64,000 bases of DNA, taken from Mycolicibacterium celeriflavum (GTDB taxonomy: Bacteria; Actinomycetota; Actinomycetes; Mycobacteriales; Mycobacteriaceae). The stretch lies in NCBI RefSeq assembly GCF_010731795.1, contig NZ_AP022591.1, positions 1,674,001-1,738,000 of the forward strand. Reading direction: 5' to 3'. Below the pieces are notes generated by a model. The model saw nothing but the letters and a program-made list of their open reading frames with translations. It did not search any database and was not told where the DNA came from. This document shows, piece by piece, positions 1 through 8,652 of this stretch. How positions within the stretch are numbered: position 1 is the first letter of the stretch; every line of letters starts with the position of its first letter. The position numbers and the translations under genes are program-made.

Positions 1-455
1 GCCGTGTTGACGCTCACCTCGGTGGCGATCTCGTGCGGGGTCCCGACGCGGATCGCCCCGCCCGTACCGGTGTACGGACCCTCGGTGCCTTCTCGCACGA
101 CGATGAAGTCGATGTCGGGGTCGCCGGCCAACGGAGTGGTCACGCCGGGATAGAGCCGACCCGGCCGCAGGTTGATGTGGTGGTCGAGGGCGAACCGGAT
201 GCGCAGGAGCAGACCGCGTTCGAGCACGCCGCTGGGCACCGACGGATCACCGATCGCGCCGAGCAGGATCGCGTCGTGCTCGCGCAGTTCGTCGAGCACC
301 GAGTCCGGCAGCACCTCGCCGGTCTCGTGATAGCGCCGCGCCCCCAGGTCGTAGCGCGTCTTGTCCACCCCGGGCACCACCGCGTCGAGCACCTTGACGG
401 CCTCGCCGACGACCTCCGGGCCGATGCCGTCGCCGGCGATGATCGCCAGTTTCAT
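1..455 (-). CDS. leuB: 3-isopropylmalate dehydrogenase, N-terminal part (runs off the window)
   Basis: LeuB oxidatively decarboxylates 3-isopropylmalate with NAD+ in cytosolic leucine synthesis. Only the first ~151 residues are present; the rest lies before position 1. The protein begins [16 protein letters not shown], the typical start of the isocitrate/isopropylmalate dehydrogenase family, and further on has [19 protein letters not shown] and the substrate-site [11 protein letters not shown] segment. The ATG at 455 overlaps the serA stop codon by ATGA, so the two genes are probably translated from one mRNA. Order serA-leuB on the minus strand is the same as in M. tuberculosis (Rv2996c-Rv2995c). 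Identification is secure; completeness cannot be judged. Confidence 0.95.
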   Translation of the reverse strand, partial: MKLAIIAGDGIGPEVVGEAVKVLDAVVPGVDKTRYDLGARRYHETGEVLPDSVLDELREHDAILLGAIGDPSVPSGVLERGLLLRIRFALDHHINLRPGRLYPGVTTPLAGDPDIDFIVVREGTEGPYTGTGGAIRVGTPHEIATEVSVNT

Positions 456-2038
456 GACAGGTCAACCACTTCCAGCAGGTTGGCGCCGACCTGTTCGGCG
501 ATCGCGGACCGCACATCGTCGGGCACGTCGCGGTCGATGCGCAGCAGGATCGTCGCACCCGGCCCCTCGGCGTCCTCGCTCAGTTGGGCGGCGTGGATGT
601 TGATGCCGGCACCACCGAGGATGGTTCCGATCTTGCCCAGCGTGCCCGGCCGGTCGAAGTAACTGATGATCAGGTAAACGCCTTCGGCGCGCAGATCGAA
701 GTTGCGCTCGTTGATCTGGACGATCTTCTCGACCAGTTGCGGGCCCGTCAGCGTGCCCGCCACGTTGGCGACCGATCCGTCGGCGTAGACCGCTCGCACG
801 TCGACCATGCTGCGGTGGTTGGGGCTCTCGGTCGCAGTGGTGATGTCGGCCTGCACTCCGCGTTCGGCGGCGAGCGCCGGCGCGTTCACGAATGTCACCG
901 GATCCTCGATGACGGCCGAGAACAACCCGCGTAGCGCCGAAAGCCTCAGCACCTCAACGTCTTCGCCCGCGAGCTCGCCGCGCACCTGAACCGACAGCGA
1001 CACCGGCAGCTCGTCGCACAGCACGCCGACCAGCAAGCCGAGCTTGCGGACCAGATCCAGCCACGGCGCGACCTCTTCACCGACGACTCCGCCGCCGACA
1101 TTGACTGCGTCGGGTACGAATTCCCCGGCCAGTGCCAGCTTCACGCTGGCCGCGACGTCGGTACCCGCGCGGTCCTGCGCCTCCGCGGTCGATGCGCCCA
1201 GGTGGGGGGTCACGACGACCTGAGGCAACTCGAACAGTGGGCTTTCGGTGTTCGGCTCCTTGGCGAACACATCGATGCCCGCCGCCCGGACATGCCCCGA
1301 ACTGACCGCCTCGGCCAGCGCATCCTCGTCGATCAGCCCACCGCGGGCCGCGTTGACGATGATCACGCCGGGTTTGGTCTTCGCCAGCGCGCCCTTGCCG
1401 ATCAGCCCCGCCGTCTCCGGCGTCTTGGGCAGGTGCACCGAGATGAAGTCGGCTCGGGTCAACAATTCGTCGAGGGTCAGCAGCTCGATACCGAGTTGCG
1501 CCGCGCGGGCCGCCGAGACGTAGGGGTCGTAGGCCACGACGTGGGTACCGAACGCGGCCAGGCGCTGGGCCACCAGCTGGCCGATGCGGCCCAGGCCCAC
1601 CACGCCGACCGTCTTGCCGAAGATCTCGGTCCCCGAGAACGACGAGCGCTTCCAGGTGCGGGCGCGTAGCGACGCATCGGCGGCGGGGATCTCGCGCGCC
1701 GCGGCCAGCATGAGCGCCAGCGCGTGTTCGGCCGCGCTGTGGATGTTGGACGTCGGCGCGTTGACCACCAGCACCCCGCGGGCGGTGGCGGCGTCCACGT
1801 CGACGTTGTCGAGGCCGACGCCGGCGCGGGCGACGATCTTGAGTTTGGGCGCCGCGGCGAGCACCTCGGCGTCCACCGTCGTCGCCGAGCGCACCAGCAG
1901 CGCGTCGGCTTCGGGCACCGCGGCCAGCAACTTCGGCCGGTCCGGGCCGTCGACCCAGCGGACTTCTACCTGGTCGCCGAGGGCGGCGACCGTCGACTCA
2001 GCCAATTTGTCGGCGATCAGTACAACGGGCAGGCTCAC
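452..2038 (-). CDS. serA: D-3-phosphoglycerate dehydrogenase (528 aa)
   Basis: SerA oxidises 3-phosphoglycerate to 3-phosphohydroxypyruvate, the first step of serine synthesis. The Rossmann motif [10 protein letters not shown] lies at about residues 144-153, [10 protein letters not shown] near 229-238, and the catalytic His in TPHLGAST near 279. After the catalytic core comes the ~140-residue intervening domain of long actinobacterial SerA enzymes and a C-terminal ACT domain (from about 455; [20 protein letters not shown]), which in the M. tuberculosis enzyme mediates serine feedback. Length matches that enzyme (528 aa). It is followed by leuB with a 4-base overlap. The divergent oxidoreductase starts 55 bp away, so the promoters must lie in a very short interval. 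Confidence 0.97.
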   Translation of the reverse strand: MSLPVVLIADKLAESTVAALGDQVEVRWVDGPDRPKLLAAVPEADALLVRSATTVDAEVLAAAPKLKIVARAGVGLDNVDVDAATARGVLVVNAPTSNIHSAAEHALALMLAAAREIPAADASLRARTWKRSSFSGTEIFGKTVGVVGLGRIGQLVAQRLAAFGTHVVAYDPYVSAARAAQLGIELLTLDELLTRADFISVHLPKTPETAGLIGKGALAKTKPGVIIVNAARGGLIDEDALAEAVSSGHVRAAGIDVFAKEPNTESPLFELPQVVVTPHLGASTAEAQDRAGTDVAASVKLALAGEFVPDAVNVGGGVVGEEVAPWLDLVRKLGLLVGVLCDELPVSLSVQVRGELAGEDVEVLRLSALRGLFSAVIEDPVTFVNAPALAAERGVQADITTATESPNHRSMVDVRAVYADGSVANVAGTLTGPQLVEKIVQINERNFDLRAEGVYLIISYFDRPGTLGKIGTILGGAGINIHAAQLSEDAEGPGATILLRIDRDVPDDVRSAIAEQVGANLLEVVDLS

Positions 2039-2092
2039 GCGGTCAGCCTAATGGGCTTGAATGTTCGGGTGGCGGGTGGGAGAAACGCGAGC

Positions 2093-3523
2093 GTGGACGT
2101 CACCGTCGTCGGAAGTGGACCCAACGGCTTGGCCGCCGCCGTCATCTGCGCTCGGTCCGGCCTGTCGGTGCAGGTGCTGGAGGCGCAACCCACCTTCGGT
2201 GGCGGCGCGCGCACGCTGCCCGATCCCGAGTTCCCGGAGATCTCGCACGACATCTGTTCGGCGGTGCATCCGCTGGCGCTGGCATCGCCGTTCCTTTCCG
2301 AGTTCGATCTGCCCGCCCGAGGCGTGACCCTGAACGTGCCCGAAGTGTCCTACGCCAATCCGCTTCCGGGCTCGCGTTCTGCGGTCGGTTATCACGACCT
2401 CGACCGGACCGCCGCGGAACTCGAACACGGCCAGTCGTGGCGCAGGCTGTTCGGGCCGATGGTCGAACGCGACGCCGCGGTGCTCGACCTGCTGCTCGGC
2501 GACAAGCGCTCGATCCCCACGAATCCGGTTGCCGCCGTACAGGTGGCCCGCCGGCTCCTCGAGCAGGGCACGCCGGCGTGGGGTGCGTTGTCTGGCGCGG
2601 ATGCGCGTGCGTTGTTCAGTGGTGTTGCCGCGCATGTGATCTCACCGATGCCGTCGCTGGTGTCGGCGGGCGGCGGGCTGATGCTCGGCACGCTCGCGCA
2701 CACTGTCGGCTGGCCGATCCCCGTCGGCGGCAGCCAGGCCATCGCCGACGCGCTGATCGAAGACCTACGCGCACACGGCGGCGTACTCATCGCCGACCGT
2801 GAGGTCACCGAACCGCCTACCGGTGTCACGCTTTTCGACACCGCGCCCACCGCGCTGGCCGCCATCTACGGCGACAAGCTGCCTCGCCGGTACGCAAAAG
2901 CGTTACAGCGATACCGATTCGGCCCCGGGGTGGCCAAAGTCGACTTCGTGCTGTCCGACGACGTGCCGTTCACCGACGAGCGACTACGCCGTGCACCGAC
3001 CCTGCACATGGGTGGCACCCGGGAACAGATGGCCCACGCCGAACGCGAGATCGTCGCCGGCCGACACCCCGAGTGGCCGATGGTGCTCGCCGCCCTGCCA
3101 CACCTGCTGGATCCCGGTCGAATCGACGCCAAGGGCCGGCGGCCGATGTGGACCTACGCGCATGTGCCGTCCGGTTCGACCGTCGACCAGGCCGAGCCGG
3201 TCACCAGAATCTTCGAGCGCTTCGCGCCCGGCTTCCGCGACATCGTGGTTGCGGTCCGGTCCGTGCCCGCCGCGCGGCTGGGAGAGCACAATGCCAACCT
3301 CGTCGGCGGGGACATCGGCGTCGGCGGCAACACGCTGATGCACGCGCTGGGCGGACCGACCCCACGGCTCAATCCGTGGAGCACACCCATTCCCGGGGTG
3401 TACCTGTGTTCTTCGGCCACCCCTCCCGGCGGGGGCGTGCACGGCATGGCGGGATATTTCGCCGCCCGAACCGTGCTGCGCCGCGAGTTCGGCATCAAGA
3501 CGATGCCCGCAGTGTCCCCCTGA
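2093..3523 (+). CDS. NAD(P)/FAD-dependent oxidoreductase, phytoene-desaturase-like superfamily (Rv2997 type)
   Basis: This 476-residue flavoprotein starts with a dinucleotide-binding motif (VVGSGPNGLAAAVICARSG, residues 6-24) and ends with a second FAD-contact segment (GVYLCSSATPPGGGVHGMAGY). It belongs to the COG1233 group that includes carotenoid desaturases and amine oxidases, but its substrate is unknown. I chose GTG at 2093 because GGGAGA lies just upstream and the Rossmann strand begins right after it; an ATG at 2051 is also in frame. The position next to serA matches M. tuberculosis Rv2997, so it is part of the conserved backbone rather than of the carotenoid island, from which it is separated by 127 bp with a candidate operator. 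Confidence 0.85.
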   Translation: MDVTVVGSGPNGLAAAVICARSGLSVQVLEAQPTFGGGARTLPDPEFPEISHDICSAVHPLALASPFLSEFDLPARGVTLNVPEVSYANPLPGSRSAVGYHDLDRTAAELEHGQSWRRLFGPMVERDAAVLDLLLGDKRSIPTNPVAAVQVARRLLEQGTPAWGALSGADARALFSGVAAHVISPMPSLVSAGGGLMLGTLAHTVGWPIPVGGSQAIADALIEDLRAHGGVLIADREVTEPPTGVTLFDTAPTALAAIYGDKLPRRYAKALQRYRFGPGVAKVDFVLSDDVPFTDERLRRAPTLHMGGTREQMAHAEREIVAGRHPEWPMVLAALPHLLDPGRIDAKGRRPMWTYAHVPSGSTVDQAEPVTRIFERFAPGFRDIVVAVRSVPAARLGEHNANLVGGDIGVGGNTLMHALGGPTPRLNPWSTPIPGVYLCSSATPPGGGVHGMAGYFAARTVLRREFGIKTMPAVSP

Positions 3524-3549
3524 GGCCTGGGCGCATCACTCCCCAACCA

Positions 3550-3571
3550 TCGATGCAAAGTCGATGCGTAG
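3550..3571 (+). promoter_or_regulatory. Candidate LitR/CarH-type operator upstream of crtE
   Basis: Two tandem 11-bp units, TCGATGCAAAG (3550-3560) and TCGATGCGTAG (3561-3571), identical at 9 of 11 positions. The same unit pattern, YCRAYGCRNMR with an 11-bp period, recurs upstream of idi and litR. Tandem 11-bp repeats are the known operator layout of B12-dependent CarH repressors. Further downstream the hexamer GGGTAC occurs twice (3586-3591, 3615-3620) and could be part of an alternative-sigma promoter, but no clear -35 partner was found. Confidence 0.6.
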
Positions 3572-3650
3572 ATGCGGCCACTCAGGGGTACCCCCGATTG
3601 AGTTGCCCCAAAGCGGGTACTTGTCGTCGCATCGAGTGAAGGGGCACTGC

Positions 3651-4790
3651 TTGAGCGGTATCAACGGACACATGCGCGCCCCGCTGCTGGCGACGGCGGC
3701 CGCTACCGCTCCGCATCCGAGCCTGCTGGCCGCATCCTTTCCGACATGGAGCGGCGCCTTGAGGCATGAGGTGTTGCGGACCCTCGCCGATTTCGTCCGT
3801 ACCCGCTGCGTCGATGACCTCAGCGCCGCCGGAGTCGATGTCGCGGCCGACATACTGGAGGCCTTCGTCGCCGGCGGCAAGTGTGTGCGCTCGACCTATA
3901 TGTATCTGGGCTGGCGGTGCGGCGCCGTCGACGATCCGGGCGCGTTGCGGGCTGCGGCCAGTTTCGAGTTGCTCCACGCGTTCGCGCTGCTGCAGGACGA
4001 CGTGATGGACGGCTCCACGCTGCGGCGTGGACGCCCCGCGGCGCACGTCCGGTTCGCGCAGTGGCACCGCGAGCGAGCGCTGTCGGGTTCACCGGAGCGC
4101 TTCGGAGAGGCGGCCGCGGTCCTGCTCGGTGACCTGTGTCTGGTTTGGGCCCAGCAGATGATGCGCGAGAGCGGAGTCGACGACATCGCGCTGGCCCGCG
4201 CCTGGCCACGCTACGACGCGATGCGCACCGAACTCGCCGTCGGCCAGTTCGCCGACCTGGTCAACGACGCCGCCGAATTCCCCGAGTGGGAGCGGGTTCT
4301 CGACGTGCTACGGCGCAAATCAGGCAACTACACCGTGCGCAGGCCGCTCGAGATCGGGGCCGCCATGGCCGGATGCGAGCCGTCTCTGCTGCGGCTGCTC
4401 GGGGAGTACGGCGAAGCGGTTGGCGAGGCGTTCCAGTTGCGCGACGACGTCCTGGGTATCTTCGGCTCGCCCGATATCACCGGTAAGCCCGCAGGCAGCG
4501 ATCTCTTCGAGCACAAGGCGACGAGTGTCGTGGTGGCGGCCTACCACCTTGCCGACGCGACCCTTCGCCGCGAGCTGACGCAGCTGATGAGCACCTCCGA
4601 CCTCCGGGACACGGACATCCGGCGGTGGCGGAAGCTGATCGTCGCCACCGGTGCCGTGGAATGGATTGAGCAGCTCATTGATTCGCGCCTCACCCGCGCG
4701 CTCGATGTGATTGACACCAGAGCGCTGGATCCGGTGATCCGCACCGCGCTGGCCGACATGGCCGCGGCCTGCACCGAACGGGCTGCGTGA
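3651..4790 (+). CDS. crtE: Polyprenyl diphosphate synthase, probable geranylgeranyl diphosphate synthase
   Basis: CrtE condenses isopentenyl diphosphate with allylic diphosphates to give the C20 precursor of phytoene. The first aspartate-rich motif is DDVMD (about residues 116-120) followed by GSTLRRGRPAAH, and the second is LRDDVLGIFG, both Mg-diphosphate sites of the family. I chose TTG at 3651 because GAAGGGG (3638-3644) sits 6 nt ahead, a near-ideal ribosome site; an in-frame ATG at 3672 is the alternative. This gives 379 residues, normal for actinobacterial GGPP synthases. It is the first gene of an operon whose eight members overlap or nearly touch. The stop overlaps the crtI start by one base. 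Confidence 0.9.
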   Translation: MSGINGHMRAPLLATAAATAPHPSLLAASFPTWSGALRHEVLRTLADFVRTRCVDDLSAAGVDVAADILEAFVAGGKCVRSTYMYLGWRCGAVDDPGALRAAASFELLHAFALLQDDVMDGSTLRRGRPAAHVRFAQWHRERALSGSPERFGEAAAVLLGDLCLVWAQQMMRESGVDDIALARAWPRYDAMRTELAVGQFADLVNDAAEFPEWERVLDVLRRKSGNYTVRRPLEIGAAMAGCEPSLLRLLGEYGEAVGEAFQLRDDVLGIFGSPDITGKPAGSDLFEHKATSVVVAAYHLADATLRRELTQLMSTSDLRDTDIRRWRKLIVATGAVEWIEQLIDSRLTRALDVIDTRALDPVIRTALADMAAACTERAA

Positions 4791-6307
4791 TGCGCACCGT
4801 CGGGGGCAGCACTGACCACGTTGTGGTGGTCGGCGCCGGGCTCGCCGGACTCTCGGCCGCACTGCAACTCGCCGGCCGTGGCCGCACCGTGACCGTCGTG
4901 GAACGCGGACAGCACCCTGGCGGACGGGTCGGCCGGATGGACATCGGCGGCTACCGCCTGGACACCGGCCCGACAGTGCTGACGATGCCCGACATCATCG
5001 ACGACGCGTTCGCCGCGGTCGGTGAGACCGTTTCGGACCGACTCGACCTGGTCGACGTCGATCCGGCATACCGCGCGTCGTTCGCCGACGGCAGCACGCT
5101 GCAGGTGCGCAGCGATCCCGACGCGATGGCCGCCGAGATCGAACGCTTCGCCGGCCGTGCCGAAGCCGACGGCTATGTGCGCCTGCGCAACTGGTTGTCG
5201 AAGCTGTACCAGGTCGAGTTCGACGGGTTCATCGCCGCGAACTTCGACTCACCGCTATCGCTGCTCACTCCGCAACTGGCCCGACTGGCCGTCATCGGCG
5301 GCTTCCGCCGGTGGGACACGATGGTGCGCCGCTATCTGCGCGACGCGCGACTTCAGCGCGTGTTCACCTTCCAGGCGCTGTATGCGGGCGTGCCGCCCCA
5401 TCGGGCGCTGGCGGTGTACGCGGTGATCGCCTACATGGACACCATCGCGGGCGTCTACTTCCCGCGCGGCGGGGTGCGCGCGCTTCCCGATGCGCTGGCC
5501 GCGGCCGCATCCGACGCGGGCGTCGAATTCCGTTACGGCTCCGCGGTGTCGGCGCTGGAACGCAGGGGCGACCGCGTGGTGGCCGTGTACACCGACGGCG
5601 GTCAGCGAATACCCGCCGACGCGGTGGTGCTCACCACCGAGCTGCCCGACACCTATCGGCTGCTCGAAAGGACACCGCGTCGCGTGCTTGCGCTTCGACC
5701 CGCGCCGTCGGCGGTCGTCGCCCATGTCGGTTGCCGCGCGGTCGGACCGGATGTCGCCGAAATCGGTCACCACACCATCGTTTTCGGTGACGAGTGGGAG
5801 CGGACGTTCACCGACATCATCGATGACGGACGTGTGATGAATGATCCGTCGTTGTTGGTCACCCGGCCCAGCGCGAGCGACCCCTCGCTGGCACCCGTCG
5901 GCCGCGAGCTGCTCTACATCCTCGCGCCGGCACCCAATCTCCAAGTAGGACACGTCGACTGGGCGTCGACGCGGGACCGCTATGTGGACCAGATGATGGA
6001 CGTCGTCACCACCCGGCTACCCCGGCTGGGAGCGGACGCCGAGGTGTTGCACATCGTGGATCCGGCGGATTGGGCGCGTCAAGGCATGGCCGCCGGCACC
6101 CCGTTCGCCCTCGCGCACACGTTCAGCCAGACCGGCCCCTTCCGTCCCGCCAACACCGTGCGCGGCATCGCGAATGTGGTGCTCGCCGGGTCGTCGACCG
6201 TCCCCGGTGTCGGCGTGCCGACCGCGCTGCTGTCCGGGCGGTTGGCCGCCGACCGAATCACCGGCCTACCGATACGGCGGGCCCGCAGCCAGGTGGTGCA
6301 AGCATGA
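4790..6307 (+). CDS. crtI: Phytoene desaturase
   Basis: CrtI introduces the double bonds that convert phytoene to lycopene using FAD, at the membrane surface. The protein (505 aa) opens with VVVVGAGLAGLSAALQLAGRG and a glycine-rich GGRVGRMDIGG segment typical of CrtI. The C-terminal part has the family signature around PGVGVPTALLSGRLAADRI. It lies between crtE and crtB with start/stop overlaps on both sides (crtB begins at ATGA inside its stop). A GTG three bases upstream (4787) could also start translation. The order crtE-crtI-crtB is that of actinobacterial carotenoid clusters, which supports the assignment over the related but separate flavoprotein at 2093. Confidence 0.93.
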   Translation: MRTVGGSTDHVVVVGAGLAGLSAALQLAGRGRTVTVVERGQHPGGRVGRMDIGGYRLDTGPTVLTMPDIIDDAFAAVGETVSDRLDLVDVDPAYRASFADGSTLQVRSDPDAMAAEIERFAGRAEADGYVRLRNWLSKLYQVEFDGFIAANFDSPLSLLTPQLARLAVIGGFRRWDTMVRRYLRDARLQRVFTFQALYAGVPPHRALAVYAVIAYMDTIAGVYFPRGGVRALPDALAAAASDAGVEFRYGSAVSALERRGDRVVAVYTDGGQRIPADAVVLTTELPDTYRLLERTPRRVLALRPAPSAVVAHVGCRAVGPDVAEIGHHTIVFGDEWERTFTDIIDDGRVMNDPSLLVTRPSASDPSLAPVGRELLYILAPAPNLQVGHVDWASTRDRYVDQMMDVVTTRLPRLGADAEVLHIVDPADWARQGMAAGTPFALAHTFSQTGPFRPANTVRGIANVVLAGSSTVPGVGVPTALLSGRLAADRITGLPIRRARSQVVQA

Positions 6308-7251
6308 TCGGTTCCGAACTCGACGCCGCGGGCGTACATGACCCGGCCCTGCGCGAGGCCTATCGACGTTGCCGCACAATCAACGCCGAGCACGGCCGCA
6401 CGTTCTTCCTGGCCACCCGGTTGCTTGCCCCCGAACAGCGTCCCGCCGTGCACGCTCTGTACGGTTTCGCCCGCCGCGCCGACGACATCCTCGACGACTT
6501 CGACCCCGTAGTCAGCATGAGTGAACGCGCAGAGCAGTTGCAGCGGCTGGCCACCGAGCTTTTCAACTGCCTCGCGCAGGGCAGCTGCGACGACGACGAC
6601 CCGACGCTCGCCGCGGTCGTGCACTGCGCGCGCCGGTACGACATCCCGTGGGAGTTGTTCGACGACTTCCTCGGCTCGATGCGCATGGACCTGACGGTCA
6701 CCGACTATCCCGACCGGGCCGCGCTCGACCGCTACATGTACGGCTCGGCGGAGGTCATCGGGCTACAACTGCTGCCCGTGCTCGGCACCGTCGGACCGCC
6801 CGAGGAAGCCGCGCCGTATGCCGCTGCGCTCGGAAAGGCCTTCCAGCTCACCAACTTCCTGCGGGACATCGACGAGGACCTCGAGCGCGGCAGGGTCTAC
6901 CTGCCCGCCGACGAACTGGCCGCGCACGGGGTGGACCGGGACGTGCTGACGTGGTGCCGCGAGAACCGGCGCACCGACGCCAAGGTGCGACGCGCGCTGG
7001 TCGAACAACATGCCATCAACCGGCGCGTCTACGACTACGCGCGGCGCGGTATCGCCCAGCTGCGCCCTCGTTCCCGGCCGTGTGTGACGGCGGCCCTGAC
7101 GCTGTACTCCGAAATTCTCGATCGCATCGAGGAGATCGACTTCGCCGTGTTCAGCCAGCGCGCCTCCGTCGGCGTCGGCCGCCGTATCCGGGTCGGCGGG
7201 ACCGGACTGGTCAAGGCGTGGGCCGCACGGCATCGGGACCACAGGGTGTGA
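6304..7251 (+). CDS. crtB: Phytoene synthase
   Basis: CrtB joins two geranylgeranyl diphosphates head to head to make phytoene. Both Mg-binding acidic motifs of the squalene/phytoene synthase family are visible: ADDILDDFD (about residues 60-68) and NFLRDIDEDLERGRVYLP (about 180-197). YGSAEVIGLQLLPVLG is the conserved helix between them. The 315-residue length is normal. The ATG at 6304 overlaps the crtI stop (ATGA), so the longer in-frame reading upstream is not used. The next gene, crtYc, starts three bases after the stop codon. Confidence 0.95.
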   Translation: MIGSELDAAGVHDPALREAYRRCRTINAEHGRTFFLATRLLAPEQRPAVHALYGFARRADDILDDFDPVVSMSERAEQLQRLATELFNCLAQGSCDDDDPTLAAVVHCARRYDIPWELFDDFLGSMRMDLTVTDYPDRAALDRYMYGSAEVIGLQLLPVLGTVGPPEEAAPYAAALGKAFQLTNFLRDIDEDLERGRVYLPADELAAHGVDRDVLTWCRENRRTDAKVRRALVEQHAINRRVYDYARRGIAQLRPRSRPCVTAALTLYSEILDRIEEIDFAVFSQRASVGVGRRIRVGGTGLVKAWAARHRDHRV

Positions 7252-7253
7252 CG

Positions 7254-7598
7254 ATGGACAATTGGCAGTACCTCCTCGTGCTGGCTGCCTGCCTCGCGAT
7301 CACGGCGCCGCTGGAGCTGCTCGGCGCCGGGGTTTACCGGCAGGCGCCACGGGCCGCCGCCGCAGTGCTCCCCGTCGCGGCGGTGTTCGTCCTCTGGGAT
7401 GCGATCGCGATCGCCGCCGACGTGTGGACGTACAACCCGCAGTACGTCACCGGTATCGCCGTGCCGGGCGTGATGCCCGTCGAGGAACTCCTGTTCTTCG
7501 TGGTGATCCCGCTATGCGGCCTGCTGACCTACAACGCCGTCGACACCATACTGGGCTGGCTGCAACGGATTCGGAACCGAGCGGAGCACGCGAAGTGA
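7254..7598 (+). CDS. crtYc: Lycopene cyclase subunit CrtYc
   Basis: CrtYc and CrtYd form the heterodimeric lycopene beta-cyclase found in actinobacteria, an integral membrane enzyme that closes the ionone rings of beta-carotene. This 114-residue protein has three hydrophobic helices and the conserved acidic motif PVEELLFF (about residues 76-83), the PxEE-type signature of the family. It follows crtB by 2 nt and its TGA overlaps the crtYd GTG. Small size, membrane character and the paired arrangement with a second small cyclase subunit make the call strong. Confidence 0.92.
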   Translation: MDNWQYLLVLAACLAITAPLELLGAGVYRQAPRAAAAVLPVAAVFVLWDAIAIAADVWTYNPQYVTGIAVPGVMPVEELLFFVVIPLCGLLTYNAVDTILGWLQRIRNRAEHAK

Positions 7599-7924
7599 CC
7601 GGACTGGGATACACGGTACCCGCCGTGCTGGCCGTGATCGCCGTCTGCGCAATGGAATTGGTCGTTCTGCACACCGGACTGTTCCGCAGGCCGGCGTACT
7701 GGATCTCGATGGTCATCGTGACCGGCTTCCAGATCCCGGTCGACGGCTGGCTCACCAAGCTGAGCGCACCCATCGTCATCTACGACGAGAAACACACCAG
7801 CGGAATCCGCTTCCCGTTCGACATCCCCGTCGAAGACTTCCTGTTCGGATGGGCGATGGTCACCGCGGTGCTGCTGCTGTGGGAGCGGCAGCGGCTACGC
7901 GCACAGAGAAGGGACGTGTCGTGA
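7595..7924 (+). CDS. crtYd: Lycopene cyclase subunit CrtYd
   Basis: This is the second subunit of the heterodimeric lycopene cyclase. It is 109 residues long, hydrophobic, and carries PVEDFLFGWAMV near residue 80, equivalent to PVEELLFF in CrtYc. The segment GWLTKLSAPIVIYD is also typical of the subunit. It starts at GTG 7595 inside the crtYc stop and ends inside the start of the methyltransferase gene (GTGA), so translation of the three genes is probably coupled. Together with CrtYc it should convert lycopene to beta-carotene. Confidence 0.92.
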   Translation: MTGLGYTVPAVLAVIAVCAMELVVLHTGLFRRPAYWISMVIVTGFQIPVDGWLTKLSAPIVIYDEKHTSGIRFPFDIPVEDFLFGWAMVTAVLLLWERQRLRAQRRDVS

Positions 7925-8652
7925 AGGTCAGTGCGGGCCGTCACTCCGAAGACCCCTCCGATGTCCCGGCCGCATTCGACGACGGCGCACCGGCGTACGA
8001 CACGCTGGTCGACTCGAATCCGGGATACCACGCGCACCTGCGGATCTCCGCGCAGCGGATGCAGATCCCCGACTCCGGCCGCGGGCTGCGGCTACTCGAC
8101 GCCGGGTGTGGCACCGGCGCATCCACCGCCGCACTGCTGTCCGTGGCGCCGCACGCACAGATCGTGGGCGTGGACGGCTCGCAGGGCATGCTTGCCGAGG
8201 CGCGCGCCAAGCAGTGGCCGGCGACAGTTCGGTTCGTACACAGCCGCATCGAGGATCTCGGCGACGCCGGCGTCGACGGGCCCTTCGACGGCGTGTTCGC
8301 CGCCTACCTGGTGCGCAACCTGCCCGACCCCGACGCGCAGCTGCGCGAGTTCCGTTCACTGCTGCGGCCCGGCGCGACGCTGGCGGTGCACGAGTACTCG
8401 GTGCGCGACTCCCGGCTGGCCACCGCGGTGTGGAACGCCGTCTGCGCCGCGATCATCATCCCGAGCGGTCGGCTCCGCAGCGGTGATGCGTCGCTGTACC
8501 GGTATCTGCGGCGCAGCGTGAACCGCTTCGACGGCGCCGCCCAGTTCCGTGAACGACTGCGCCGTAACGGGTTCACGGCGGTACGCAGCGAGACGATGCC
8601 CGGCTGGCAGCGCAACATCGTGCACACCTTCCTCGCCGAGGCACCGAGATGA
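7921..8652 (+). CDS. crtT: SAM-dependent methyltransferase of the carotenoid cluster (CrtT-like)
   Basis: This is a class I methyltransferase of 243 residues. Motif I is LLDAGCGTGASTAALL (about residues 58-73), followed by the acidic loop IVGVDGSQGMLAEARAK; FDGVFAAYLVRNLPDPDAQL is motif II/III. The position between the lycopene cyclase and crtU matches crtT in the Streptomyces griseus crtY-crtT-crtU cluster, hence the symbol. The substrate of CrtT is not settled. It could alter a carotenoid or a quinone cofactor; the UbiE/COQ5-like character of the fold leaves both open. Overlaps at both ends place it firmly in the operon. Confidence 0.75.
   Translation: MKVSAGRHSEDPSDVPAAFDDGAPAYDTLVDSNPGYHAHLRISAQRMQIPDSGRGLRLLDAGCGTGASTAALLSVAPHAQIVGVDGSQGMLAEARAKQWPATVRFVHSRIEDLGDAGVDGPFDGVFAAYLVRNLPDPDAQLREFRSLLRPGATLAVHEYSVRDSRLATAVWNAVCAAIIIPSGRLRSGDASLYRYLRRSVNRFDGAAQFRERLRRNGFTAVRSETMPGWQRNIVHTFLAEAPR

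Noticed and set aside
2093-3523. The flavoprotein gene as first gene of the carotenoid operon
   Set aside because: It matches the backbone gene next to serA in M. tuberculosis, and a 127-bp gap with an operator and ribosome site precedes crtE.
3586-3620. Two GGGTAC hexamers upstream of crtE (and GGGTAT upstream of idi) as sigma-F promoters
   Set aside because: They match the -10 of mycobacterial sigma-F promoters, but no GGTTT-type -35 is at the proper distance in any of the three cases, so no promoter was called.
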